Below, one piece after another: positions 25,964-34,160 of a stretch of 64,000 nucleotides of DNA (positions within the stretch are counted from its first letter, which is position 1; every line of letters starts with the position of its first letter). The notes beneath the pieces are model-generated. The model worked only from the letters and a program-made list of their open reading frames with translations. It did no database searches and was not told where the DNA came from. The DNA is from Coprococcus aceti. GTDB lineage: Bacteria; Bacillota; Clostridia; Lachnospirales; Lachnospiraceae. Position numbers and translations under genes: made by a program. The stretch lies in the NCBI RefSeq assembly GCF_025567285.1, contig NZ_JAOQJT010000002.1:372001-436000 (forward strand). Reading direction: 5' to 3'.

Positions 25964-27802
25964 TTGACTGAATTTTTCACACATTTTTTTATCAGCAATA
26001 TATCCATAAGTTTCGCTCTGCTGCTACTGATATTTGTTCGATTTATGTTCAGAAAACAGCTAACATGTAACGGCAGATACAACACCATATATATTGTGCT
26101 GTTTCTTCTCGTAATTCCATTTATCCCTGTAAATAATTCATTTATATTCCAGGCCATAGGTTTCATACGATCATTATTTAACAGAAGTACTTCTGCCGCA
26201 AATACAGTTACTCCTGTGCCTATCAATACCAGCCCTTCATCAAATGGGAACTGGATGAACGACTTTGCTATATCTGTAAACAGTACATCTACAATATATC
26301 CAAAGCTCCTTTTTATTATCTGGCTTGCCGGAGTTTACATATTTTCCATCCGTTTAATAGTGTCAGGCATATCACTATACAAGCTGAAAAAATCTGCTGT
26401 TCCAGTAACCGACGATACTGTCATATTGAATATATATTCGGAATGCCTTGAGCTCTGCAATGTGCGCAGATACAAACCGAAATTATATTCCTCCTCTGCT
26501 TTATCTGGAGCGGTCATTGTAGGTGTATTCCGCCCTGTTATATATATTCCACGGCAAATCAACGACTGCATATCCGATTACACAATAACCGACCTGAGAC
26601 ATATTTTGTTACATGAACTACAACATTTTAAACGCAGAGACAATGCCGTGAATATGTTTATCTGTATATTCTGCATACTGTATTGGTTCAATCCTGTTGT
26701 TATATACACATTACATACAGCAAGACATGACAGAGAAAAAGCATGTGACAATGATGTATTGCAGAGCCTCGGTCAAAACTATGCCGCGAAGTATGGGCAG
26801 ACCATCCTCCGTGCGGCTGCAAGCAGATTCAGTAGTTCATCATCGCTATCATTCAAGAGCAAAAGCAGGAAAAAATTTCTTAAAACAAGACTTCAGCTTA
26901 TTGTTGATTTCAAACCTGTCACCAAGAGAGAAAAACGAAAATGTATATATGCATTTTTCATTATCATATTGCTGATGACTGTATGTGCGCCATTATCTGT
27001 ATATGCTCTGGATGATACACAATACAAGGATTTTGCCCCGGTGAATCTGGAATCCTTGGATCTATCCAGCTACTATTCTGACTACAACGGCTGTTTTGCT
27101 CTGTACGACAAGGGAAATGATAAATGGTATATCTATAACCAGGACAAAGCCCTATGCCGCACTTCACCGGATTCTACATATAAAATATATGACGCAGTGA
27201 TGGCTCTTGAACATGGCATCATAACTTCCGACAACTCATTTATGCGCTGGGATGGGAGCTCTTACCCTTTTAATGCCTGGAACACAGACCAGACACTTCG
27301 ATCTGCCATGACCGGATCTGTAAACTGGTATTTTGACAATCTGGATGCAGCTATGGACCACACAGATGCGAAAAATTTTCTCGGTCTTATTGAATATGGA
27401 AATCAGAATATCAATTCAGCTCAGAACTGTTACTGGCTGGAATCCTCTCTGACTATATCCCCAGTAGAGCAGGTAGAACTGCTATGTCACCTGAAAAATA
27501 ATGATTGGAAGCTGTCTAAGACAAATGTGGATACAGTCATAGAGTCCATGTTTATTGCAAACTCAGATGGAAAAAGTCTGTATGGCAAGACAGGTACCGG
27601 CAGAGTTGATGATATAAATATAAACGGCTGGTTCGTCGGATTCATTACATCTAATGATAATGATTACTTTTTCGCCACGAATATATCCCTTTCTGAAAAT
27701 GACAATCAGTTTTCATCAGCGGACGGACTTTCCGCATCGAAGATCTCTCTGTCAATACTGCGTGATCTTGGAATATATGCCTATGGATATCAGTCAGAAT
27801 AA
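25964..27802 (+). CDS. blaR1: BlaR1-type M56 metalloprotease with class D-like penicillin-sensing domain
   Basis: The 612-residue protein has TM segments near 12-30, 40-58, 114-138 and 325-345. The zinc protease site is HELQH (217-221) with EKACD (Glu258). A C-terminal extracellular penicillin-binding domain carries class D beta-lactamase motifs STYK (404-407), SVN (452-454), YGN (478-480) and KTG (542-544). Beta-lactam acylation of Ser404 should trigger cleavage of BlaI. It starts at TTG after GGGAGGA. No beta-lactamase gene is seen nearby. Its 3' end overlaps the convergent lipoprotein gene by 13 bases. Confidence 0.9.
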   Translation: MTEFFTHFFISNISISFALLLLIFVRFMFRKQLTCNGRYNTIYIVLFLLVIPFIPVNNSFIFQAIGFIRSLFNRSTSAANTVTPVPINTSPSSNGNWMNDFAISVNSTSTIYPKLLFIIWLAGVYIFSIRLIVSGISLYKLKKSAVPVTDDTVILNIYSECLELCNVRRYKPKLYSSSALSGAVIVGVFRPVIYIPRQINDCISDYTITDLRHILLHELQHFKRRDNAVNMFICIFCILYWFNPVVIYTLHTARHDREKACDNDVLQSLGQNYAAKYGQTILRAAASRFSSSSSLSFKSKSRKKFLKTRLQLIVDFKPVTKREKRKCIYAFFIIILLMTVCAPLSVYALDDTQYKDFAPVNLESLDLSSYYSDYNGCFALYDKGNDKWYIYNQDKALCRTSPDSTYKIYDAVMALEHGIITSDNSFMRWDGSSYPFNAWNTDQTLRSAMTGSVNWYFDNLDAAMDHTDAKNFLGLIEYGNQNINSAQNCYWLESSLTISPVEQVELLCHLKNNDWKLSKTNVDTVIESMFIANSDGKSLYGKTGTGRVDDININGWFVGFITSNDNDYFFATNISLSENDNQFSSADGLSASKISLSILRDLGIYAYGYQSE

Positions 27803-30045
27803 ACTGGTATGTCACATTCCATCTTCTCTATATGATTTGACATATATTTGAAAGTACCATCATCTTCCGGTTTTACTGTAAGTGTATTTCTAAATGCAAT
27901 GTCCGATCCCTTGTCAGCCCACACCGCATCAACAATAAGCGAAACAGTTCCATCATCGTTGTAGGTATAGTCCACAACCTCTCCGAATGGTGGATACTGT
28001 TTTCCAAGGATGACATGGTATCTGTACGAATCTTTTTCTGGATTGTAATCACATTTATCCCTCAGCTCCGTCACAGTGACAGGGAACATTGACAACATAA
28101 CAGACTCATATTTGTCTGCATCTATCCATCCACCATCAGGTTTCAGATTTTCACCAGTGTACAGTCTGTATATATCATCAAACATACACGGCACAAGTAT
28201 ATCTGATGCATTTGACTCATCCCAATCGATAACAAGCATATTGTAATTCACATAACTAAGCCCATACACATATTTTCTTGTCAATTTCCTGCATTCATCC
28301 GTCAACGGACTGACTCTGAAATACTCCTTCAGCCCACCATGGGCTATTATATTTGAGTATGTATATATAAAGTAGCCTTTTTCTGTGAGTTTCATATCTT
28401 TTAAATCCCGTATGCCAGTCGCTATAAACTTCCAGTCATGATTCTCGAATTTTGCTGTGTTGAAAATCATCTGTATCCGGCTGTCATCATACACAAATGT
28501 CATCTCCGTCACGCTTGCATCCCTGTTTACCCTATATACGCAAATGTAATCTCGCTCTCCACCATCTGTATAATTTCTATAAAAAGACTGAAATAGCTGA
28601 TAATTATACATATTGGTATCATCAGCAAAACATATCAGTCCACTGCTTCCTAAGATATCTACTACATCATATATTAAATCACTATTATTCGAAATATCTT
28701 CATCCTCATACAACTTTCTTATGGCATCTGACTGCAATATTCCTATTATATTTACTTTAACATTCTCCATTTCGTCATCGGATAACAGACTATCATCAAT
28801 AACATTTCCATTCTGATTTATTGTGATGGTCTTATCTCCGTAGTGCTCCTGCCACTCTTTATCAGAAAGCCTGTCTCTGTACCAATATATCCCCTCTTTG
28901 CCCATCGTCAGAACATCATTTGACACATACTCAAATCCATCATTTTCTTTCTCCTTTATTGTAACTTTATGTGTAAATAATCTTCCACTCTCATCCTTCT
29001 CCGAAACAGCATTTACTATGAGGGTTATTGTTCCGTCAGCATTATACTCAGCATCCACTACCTCTGGAAATGGAACCAATGGTGTTACACTGTGATCAAA
29101 CATCCCCCTCGTTCTGTACTGATACATTTGTCTGGACACATCATATACATTGACATGCTGAAGTACATCTGTAGACACAGGCAAATACTCCTGAAACACC
29201 TTCTCGTATAACTTCCCTTCTATCATATATGTAACCCCCTCGTCCGAATAGGGACTAGACATACCATATTTCATTTTGTAAAGTGCTTCATAGATATCGT
29301 AATAATTTATTTTGTTCATATCTGATTCATCCCAATTTGTGGTAAATAAATTATTCGAATCATATCCAATCGTCTTGATATACTTTCTGTTAAGTACCCT
29401 TAACTTCTCATCCAGAGGCTCAACTCGTAATGCCGTATACGCAGAATCTCCGTCATATCCTCCCATTCTGTACCTCTCAAAAAATAGATATCCGTCTGTG
29501 TATTTCCATGTATAGGCCTTATAGTTTTCTTCATTTTTCTCAACAAAACAGTTATTCTCCCACACATAGAATCGCCTGGTTATCATAACATTGTTACCGC
29601 CTGATTTAAAATCAAACCTTACAAAGGACTTATCATACATGACCTGCAGTATTGTACATCCCGCATCTCTGTTTTCAGCCACCTCTGATAAAAACATCTC
29701 CGCATTCTCTGCATTTGCCATATTGATCTGATTCTCCACATCCACAGCTATGTACCCCTTACTTCCCATCGATTCTATTACGATCCTAGTCTGATTCAGT
29801 TTTTCTTCCTCGGTCTTGCATTTCTTATCCTGACAGGATGAATATATATCGTCCAAATCTGCAATAAACTGATTTTCATCAGATATACTAAAATCAATAA
29901 CTGTCCGCTCTGCGTCTGTCACTGCATTTTTATTGGAACAACTGCATAACAATATGGCTATGCCAACCAAAAGTAGCATACAATATAACTTCTTGTATAT
30001 ATTACACACGTAGTATTTCAAGATAAAAAAATATAAGTTCATCAT
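27790..30045 (-). CDS. Large lipoprotein with two homologous halves, BlaI-controlled
   Basis: The 751-residue protein has a long N-terminal region ending in a lipobox (LLCSCS, Cys36), so it is anchored outside the membrane. It contains two related halves. NADGTITLIVNAV near residue 350 matches NDDGTVSLIVDAV near 705, and NWDESDMNKINYYDIYEALY near 265 matches DWDESNASDILVPCMFDDIY near 628. I do not recognise a named family or catalytic motif. Its promoter carries a BlaI-type operator like that of blaI, and it converges on blaR1. It is probably part of a cell-wall-stress response; the function is unknown. Confidence 0.75.
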   Translation of the reverse strand: MMNLYFFILKYYVCNIYKKLYCMLLLVGIAILLCSCSNKNAVTDAERTVIDFSISDENQFIADLDDIYSSCQDKKCKTEEEKLNQTRIVIESMGSKGYIAVDVENQINMANAENAEMFLSEVAENRDAGCTILQVMYDKSFVRFDFKSGGNNVMITRRFYVWENNCFVEKNEENYKAYTWKYTDGYLFFERYRMGGYDGDSAYTALRVEPLDEKLRVLNRKYIKTIGYDSNNLFTTNWDESDMNKINYYDIYEALYKMKYGMSSPYSDEGVTYMIEGKLYEKVFQEYLPVSTDVLQHVNVYDVSRQMYQYRTRGMFDHSVTPLVPFPEVVDAEYNADGTITLIVNAVSEKDESGRLFTHKVTIKEKENDGFEYVSNDVLTMGKEGIYWYRDRLSDKEWQEHYGDKTITINQNGNVIDDSLLSDDEMENVKVNIIGILQSDAIRKLYEDEDISNNSDLIYDVVDILGSSGLICFADDTNMYNYQLFQSFYRNYTDGGERDYICVYRVNRDASVTEMTFVYDDSRIQMIFNTAKFENHDWKFIATGIRDLKDMKLTEKGYFIYTYSNIIAHGGLKEYFRVSPLTDECRKLTRKYVYGLSYVNYNMLVIDWDESNASDILVPCMFDDIYRLYTGENLKPDGGWIDADKYESVMLSMFPVTVTELRDKCDYNPEKDSYRYHVILGKQYPPFGEVVDYTYNDDGTVSLIVDAVWADKGSDIAFRNTLTVKPEDDGTFKYMSNHIEKMECDIPVYSD
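30000..30015. promoter_or_regulatory. BlaI-type operator inside the lipoprotein gene
   Basis: TATTACACACGTAGTA retains both half sites of the BlaI dyad and lies within the first 50 bases of the lipoprotein gene, 68 bases centre-to-centre from the promoter operator. It may allow cooperative or looped repression. Confidence 0.5.
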
Positions 30046-30049
30046 ATCA

Positions 30050-30101
30050 AAACTCCTTTATAATAAATATTACATTTGTAGTATTTATTATAAAGGAGTT
30101 T
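30050..30101. repeat. 52-bp palindrome containing operator, -10 box and ribosome site
   Basis: Twenty-five-base arms with one mismatch around a 2-base centre. Each arm contains CTCCTTTATAATAAATA or its complement, so both strands carry TATAAT and AAAGGAG. The BlaI dyad is in the middle. The minus-strand copies serve the lipoprotein gene; the plus-strand copies have no evident gene beyond a 12-codon frame starting GTG at 30108. Confidence 0.75.
30068..30083. promoter_or_regulatory. BlaI-type operator at the lipoprotein promoter
   Basis: TATTACATTTGTAGTA matches the BlaI dyad with one change and lies just downstream of the -10 box, the same placement as at blaI. Confidence 0.8.
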
Positions 30102-30114
30102 ATTGCTGTGTCAA
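30087..30114 (-). promoter_or_regulatory. Promoter of the lipoprotein gene
   Basis: Minus strand: TTGACA (30114-30109), a 16-base spacer, and TATAAT (30092-30087). The transcript would begin inside the BlaI operator and be about 35 bases from the ATG. Confidence 0.75.
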
Positions 30115-30124
30115 TACTAATTAC

Positions 30125-30222
30125 TTATAACTTCGCCCTAAAATAAGTAACTCTCGGCAGCACTGAAACATTCGTTCCGATCCAGACGTTATCTCCCACT
30201 GTGATAGGCAGGGCAATCTCTA
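30125..30222 (-). pseudogene. Hexapeptide-repeat acetyltransferase fragment
   Basis: In one minus frame the sequence reads ALPITVGDNVWIGTNVSVLP, a clear match to the core of maltose/galactoside O-acetyltransferases (PITIGDNVWIGG...ILPGVTI). Only about 25 codons remain, without a start, ending in TAA. It is the trace of a lost gene. Confidence 0.65.
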
Positions 30223-30252
30223 AATGTAACTTTTGCTCCATCATCATATATA

Positions 30253-30492
30253 CTACAGCTTATACTGCATGAAATTACCATTATGAACAAATCCGAAATC
30301 CGTATACAATTTAACACCCATGTCAGATGCCGTGATCTGTATCGTTCCACATCCATAATCCCTTGCATCATTTACAACACGGGATAACAGTTCCTTTGCA
30401 ATGCCCTTTCTTCCATTACTTGCATCCTCCATTCCAGAATTCCTTTTTCCTCCAGGATAGTTAAACACGTTGTTCTTGTTATATTTATTCAC
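30253..30492 (-). pseudogene. C-terminal fragment of a GNAT N-acetyltransferase
   Basis: The 79 codons hold GNAT motif A (NGRKGIAKELLSRVVNDA) and the C-terminal strand region (ASDMGVKLYTDFGFV), but the N-terminal half of a normal 140-170-residue enzyme is missing. A GTG at 30492 overlaps the end of the upstream C-GCAxxG-C-C gene, so a truncated product may be made. It is unlikely to be active because the N-terminal strands and substrate site are gone. Confidence 0.6.
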
Positions 30493-30880
30493 TCTTCACC
30501 AGTTCATCTATCAGCTCTATAGCCTCCCTGATCATGCCGTCACAGTGCACTTTCTTGATTCCACCCTTTTGGGCATTTGCCTTTAACAGATCAGCACAAT
30601 CGGTCATGCCATTGTGGTTATCTGCTATCCTGCGCCTGAACTGATTTATCACGTATGGATTCTCAACGCCCAGAGCGCCAAGTACCATAAGTCCTCCTGT
30701 GATCGCACCGCAGGTTGAACCACACTTCATGCCACCACCGAAATTAGCACTGAGCTTTGCCGCCATATCTCCTGTTATTCCGAGCTCGTCCGCGTAAGCC
30801 CGCAGAATGGTCTGCGCACAGTTATTGACCATCGGTGTCTCGTTTCTTATCTCCATAGCTTTTTCTACATGTTTGTTCAT
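30485..30880 (-). CDS. C-GCAxxG-C-C family protein
   Basis: This small protein of about 131 residues carries the redox-type cysteine pattern of its family: NNCAQTIL, then GGGMKCGSTCGAITGGLM, then DCADL and HCDGMI. Members are often encoded with electron-transfer or iron-sulphur proteins in anaerobes; the function is not settled. The start at 30880 is chosen because GGAGGA lies 7 bases upstream; the longer frame from 30895 has none. The GNAT fragment follows directly. Confidence 0.8.
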   Translation of the reverse strand: MNKHVEKAMEIRNETPMVNNCAQTILRAYADELGITGDMAAKLSANFGGGMKCGSTCGAITGGLMVLGALGVENPYVINQFRRRIADNHNGMTDCADLLKANAQKGGIKKVHCDGMIREAIELIDELVKSE

Positions 30881-30978
30881 TATGACTTCCTCCAATCCAT
30901 ATACAAATAATCATTTGTTAACCATCAAAATTCCTTTTTATGTATCCCTTTGAGGAATTTCCCCATTACAACTCTATA

Positions 30979-31005
30979 TAAAAAATGGCGGGGAGTCTCC
31001 CCGCC
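30979..31005 (-). terminator. Terminator of the BceAB-type operon
   Basis: Minus strand: GGCGGGGA and TCCCCGCC form a tight 8-base stem with a 3-base loop followed by ATTTTTTAT. It ends transcripts from the permease gene, leaving a 3' region of about 130 bases. Confidence 0.85.
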
Positions 31006-31043
31006 TAATTAGGTTGGACCTGGGTCTTACGACCAGCCCAGAC

Positions 31044-31061
31044 AATGTGACATGTCACATT
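31044..31061. promoter_or_regulatory. Perfect 18-bp palindrome (Crp-like half sites)
   Basis: AATGTGACATGTCACATT is a perfect palindrome. Its TGTGA...TCACA half sites recall Crp/Fnr-type operators, though with 4 rather than 6 central bases. It lies between the permease stop and its terminator, and about 165 bases upstream of the C-GCAxxG-C-C gene. A second hairpin-like stretch (CTGGGTC ttac GACC) is adjacent. Function unknown. Confidence 0.45.
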
Positions 31062-31140
31062 TATATCGTATGTTGATGATAACATAATTATGTTATTCAT
31101 TCAATAAAAAGTGCAATTATTTTCAATAATAGTTATATCC

Positions 31141-33231
31141 TCACTCACTGATAATCTTCCTGCTGCACAGATACGTTATAAGGAAATATCCGCCATATAT
31201 GATTACCACAATGGCAGCCGTGATTCCGATAGCACCTGCTATATCATACGCTCCCATAGTGTCAAGAATCTTCGTGCTGACCATCATTCCAAATACCGAA
31301 TGGACTATGGCAAGAGCAAGTGGGAATATGAAGAATAGTCCCATCTGCGAGAAAAGAGCCTTGTTGATCATGTGCTGATCCACCCCAAGCTTCCTGAGCA
31401 TCTTGTATCTCTCTATGTTATCTGTGCTCTCTGAGAGCTCTTTGAGTGCAAGGATGGCTGCTCCAGATATAAGGAATATGAGTCCGATATACATACCTAT
31501 AAATGATGCGATGGCTCCGACTCCCACGCTGGCTGCTTTCACGTTGTCCTTGGTATTTACTGTGATAAGTCCGCCAAGTTCATCCTTCTTTGATACATTC
31601 CTTATGATCGTATCACTATCTTGTATGGCATCTCTGTCCTGATCGGCATACTTTCCGATGAAATACTCTTTCGCGAACTGTGCACCTTCAATGGCTGAAT
31701 CCGGCACGATAAACACACCTGTGTTGAGCGGCTGTGTCGCAAGCTCTATATCACCATCTATACAATATGTGATAACCGGCTTAAGCGTCTGGCCATATAC
31801 CTCTATCTCTTTTCCCTCCTGAAGTCTCTCATCACGGATCTTAACGAATATTCTATAATTTGCAAGGATGGCATACTCGTCATCGGCAAGCTGGAGCTCA
31901 GCATTGTCATAAATCTTTGCAACCTTGTTATAGTCGGACTGTGATATGATCTCCTCCGTTCCCTCATAACTAGACAAAGCGTTTACATCTATTCCAAGAG
32001 AATCAATCAGAGCCTCATCTCCCAGATAGTTTCTGATTGTAAGTGCAGGACATGTATATGTGTGTACGTCAACGTAATCTGAGAAGTAGGATCCAAGATC
32101 CACATTATTTTCACTATATACATCTTCTATGCTCTTTCCATCAGTCACCTCAAGTTTCTTCAAAAGATCATTTGTCTCGCTGTCATTACCCATCTCGTCT
32201 TCGTCATAATAGATTGAATCACTGCTCTGGGTTTTCGATATACTCACATCCGCTCTTGCGTACTTTGCAATGCCCTCATTTAAGGAATTCTTCACTTCAA
32301 GCGCTGATGAAAGCACACATATTGTCACAAAAAGCATCAGACAGATGACTGATATTGAAAGTACATTTGTGTTGACACGGCTGCTCATCTGTCTGACGAC
32401 AAATGAATTGAGTCCCTTATAGTACACATTCTTCATAGACGACACGATTCTGAAGAGCATTCCGGACACTGACCAGAAGAAAAGCACCGTTGCAACGCAT
32501 CCGACCACGATCCACTTGTAGAGATCATTCATGTACATGTCATTTATATCGGTAATTACCGCATGATAAGCATATCCAAGTGATACAGCTGATATCAGGA
32601 ACACGATAACTGATACCCATGGATTCTTGATCTTGACGTTCTCAGACTTTCTTCCATTCTGGAAAAGGTCGATGAGCTTACATTTGCTGATGATAAATGT
32701 GTTGAAGATTATAACCACCACATATATGATTGCAAAATACAAACAGGTCTTGACAAATGCGCTGCCCGAGAACACAAAGCTGTATGATGACATATCTGCA
32801 TCGAACATGTTTGCAACGAGTACACTTGTTATCTGTGAGATTCCTATTCCAGCAAGAAGTCCTACCACAAGTGATACAAGTCCGATGATAAGTGTCTCGA
32901 TGAAAAGCATTGTGGACACCTTGCGTTTTCCCATTCCAAGGATGAGGTACAGACCAAATTCTTTGTTACGCCTCTTCATCAGAAAACGGCTTGCATATAT
33001 GATGAGAAATCCGAGCACAAATGCGATGAACACACTGACACCCGCAATCATCTTGCTCATGAGCTGCACGACCTGTCTTGTGTCAGCCGATATCCGGAGC
33101 ATTGCGGTCTGCGTCTCTATGGCATTGAACACATAGAAAATTGCAACACCGAGTACCAGAGTGAAGAAATATATGGCATAGTCCTTTATACTCTTCTTCA
33201 TATTTGATACGGAAAGCTTAAAGAGCGTCAT
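31141..33231 (-). CDS. BceB-type ABC transporter permease (FtsX-like)
   Basis: This 696-residue permease has about ten TM segments in a 1+3...+2+...+3 layout. The large extracellular domain (about 310-560) sits between TM pairs, as in BceB/VraG permeases that sense and remove peptide antibiotics. It has FtsX domains near 70-190 and 580-690. The gene overlaps its ATPase gene by 14 bases. With the linked kinase and regulator it forms a complete Bce-type module. The likely substrates are antimicrobial peptides or lantibiotics acting on lipid II cycle intermediates; the exact one is unknown. Confidence 0.85.
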   Translation of the reverse strand: MTLFKLSVSNMKKSIKDYAIYFFTLVLGVAIFYVFNAIETQTAMLRISADTRQVVQLMSKMIAGVSVFIAFVLGFLIIYASRFLMKRRNKEFGLYLILGMGKRKVSTMLFIETLIIGLVSLVVGLLAGIGISQITSVLVANMFDADMSSYSFVFSGSAFVKTCLYFAIIYVVVIIFNTFIISKCKLIDLFQNGRKSENVKIKNPWVSVIVFLISAVSLGYAYHAVITDINDMYMNDLYKWIVVGCVATVLFFWSVSGMLFRIVSSMKNVYYKGLNSFVVRQMSSRVNTNVLSISVICLMLFVTICVLSSALEVKNSLNEGIAKYARADVSISKTQSSDSIYYDEDEMGNDSETNDLLKKLEVTDGKSIEDVYSENNVDLGSYFSDYVDVHTYTCPALTIRNYLGDEALIDSLGIDVNALSSYEGTEEIISQSDYNKVAKIYDNAELQLADDEYAILANYRIFVKIRDERLQEGKEIEVYGQTLKPVITYCIDGDIELATQPLNTGVFIVPDSAIEGAQFAKEYFIGKYADQDRDAIQDSDTIIRNVSKKDELGGLITVNTKDNVKAASVGVGAIASFIGMYIGLIFLISGAAILALKELSESTDNIERYKMLRKLGVDQHMINKALFSQMGLFFIFPLALAIVHSVFGMMVSTKILDTMGAYDIAGAIGITAAIVVIIYGGYFLITYLCSRKIISE

Positions 33232-33985
33232 TCAGATCACCTCCAAGCAGTGTCACGACATCTATGATCTTATTGAAAAATTCTTTTCTTGTATCTCCTC
33301 CTCTTCTGAGCTCGTGGAACACCTTGCCATCCTTGATGAAAAGTATCCTGCCTGCATAGCTGGCTGTAAATGAATCGTGTGTTACCATGAGTATCGTTGT
33401 CATGAGATCCTCATTTAGGTGCTTAAGTCTCTCCAGAAGCAGCTTTGCCGACTTGGAATCGAGTGCTCCCGTAGGCTCATCTGCAAGCACAAGCTTTGGA
33501 TCAGTGATGATTGCTCTCGCAGATGCTACTCTCTGTTTCTGACCGCCCGACATCTGGTACGGATACTTCTTCAGAACACTCTCGATCTCAAGCTCCTTTG
33601 CAACAGCCCTGACCTTCGCATCTATCTGTTTTGCAGGCACATTCTGTATTGAAAGTGCCAACGCAACATTCTCATACGCCGTGAGTGTGTCAAGAAGGTT
33701 GAAATCCTGAAATATAAATCCCAGCTCCTCTCTCCTGAACTCGTTGAGCTTATTGCCCTTGAGTGTTGTGATATCCTTGCCGCCCACATAGATGTGGCCG
33801 CTGCTAACCTTATCTATAGTTGAAACGCAGTTAAGCAGTGTCGTCTTACCGCTTCCCGATGCACCCATGATAGCAACGAACTCCCCTGCCTCCACATCGA
33901 ATGATATTCCATCTATGGCCTTTGTCATATTGGATTTGTTTCCATAATACTTCTCAATGTTGTCAATCTTTAATATTGTTTCCAT
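33218..33985 (-). CDS. BceA-type ABC transporter ATP-binding protein
   Basis: The 255-residue MacB/BceA-type ATPase has Walker A GASGSGKTT near residue 40, the Q-loop FIFQDFNLLDTLTAYENVAL, signature MSGGQKQRVASARA, Walker B LVLADEPTGALD and the switch region MVTHDS. It powers the permease encoded immediately downstream. GAGGAGG lies upstream of ATG. The 175-base gap before it carries the inverted-repeat operator at 34091-34104. Confidence 0.9.
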   Translation of the reverse strand: METILKIDNIEKYYGNKSNMTKAIDGISFDVEAGEFVAIMGASGSGKTTLLNCVSTIDKVSSGHIYVGGKDITTLKGNKLNEFRREELGFIFQDFNLLDTLTAYENVALALSIQNVPAKQIDAKVRAVAKELEIESVLKKYPYQMSGGQKQRVASARAIITDPKLVLADEPTGALDSKSAKLLLERLKHLNEDLMTTILMVTHDSFTASYAGRILFIKDGKVFHELRRGGDTRKEFFNKIIDVVTLLGGDLNDAL

Positions 33986-34090
33986 TGAAATGCCTCCTCA
34001 AATGTTTGTTTAATACTGCTCTCACCATTGAACATATTTGCAGTTTACACATTTTGAAAGCAATTGTCCTTTTTCCATTATTACCTAACA

Positions 34091-34104
34091 TTACAATTCT
34101 GTAA
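34091..34104. promoter_or_regulatory. BceR-like operator before the transporter genes
   Basis: TTACA-N4-TGTAA, a perfect inverted repeat, 7 bases upstream (minus strand) of a TAATAA -10-like box at 34083-34078. It matches the TNACA-N4-TGTAA pattern I associate with BceR-type regulators. It sits between kinase and ATPase genes, as expected for an inducible transporter promoter. Confidence 0.6.
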
Positions 34105-34160
34105 CCTTGGGGACGCTCACCAGATCTTGTATCCCACTATCGCAAAACTCAATTTTTATA

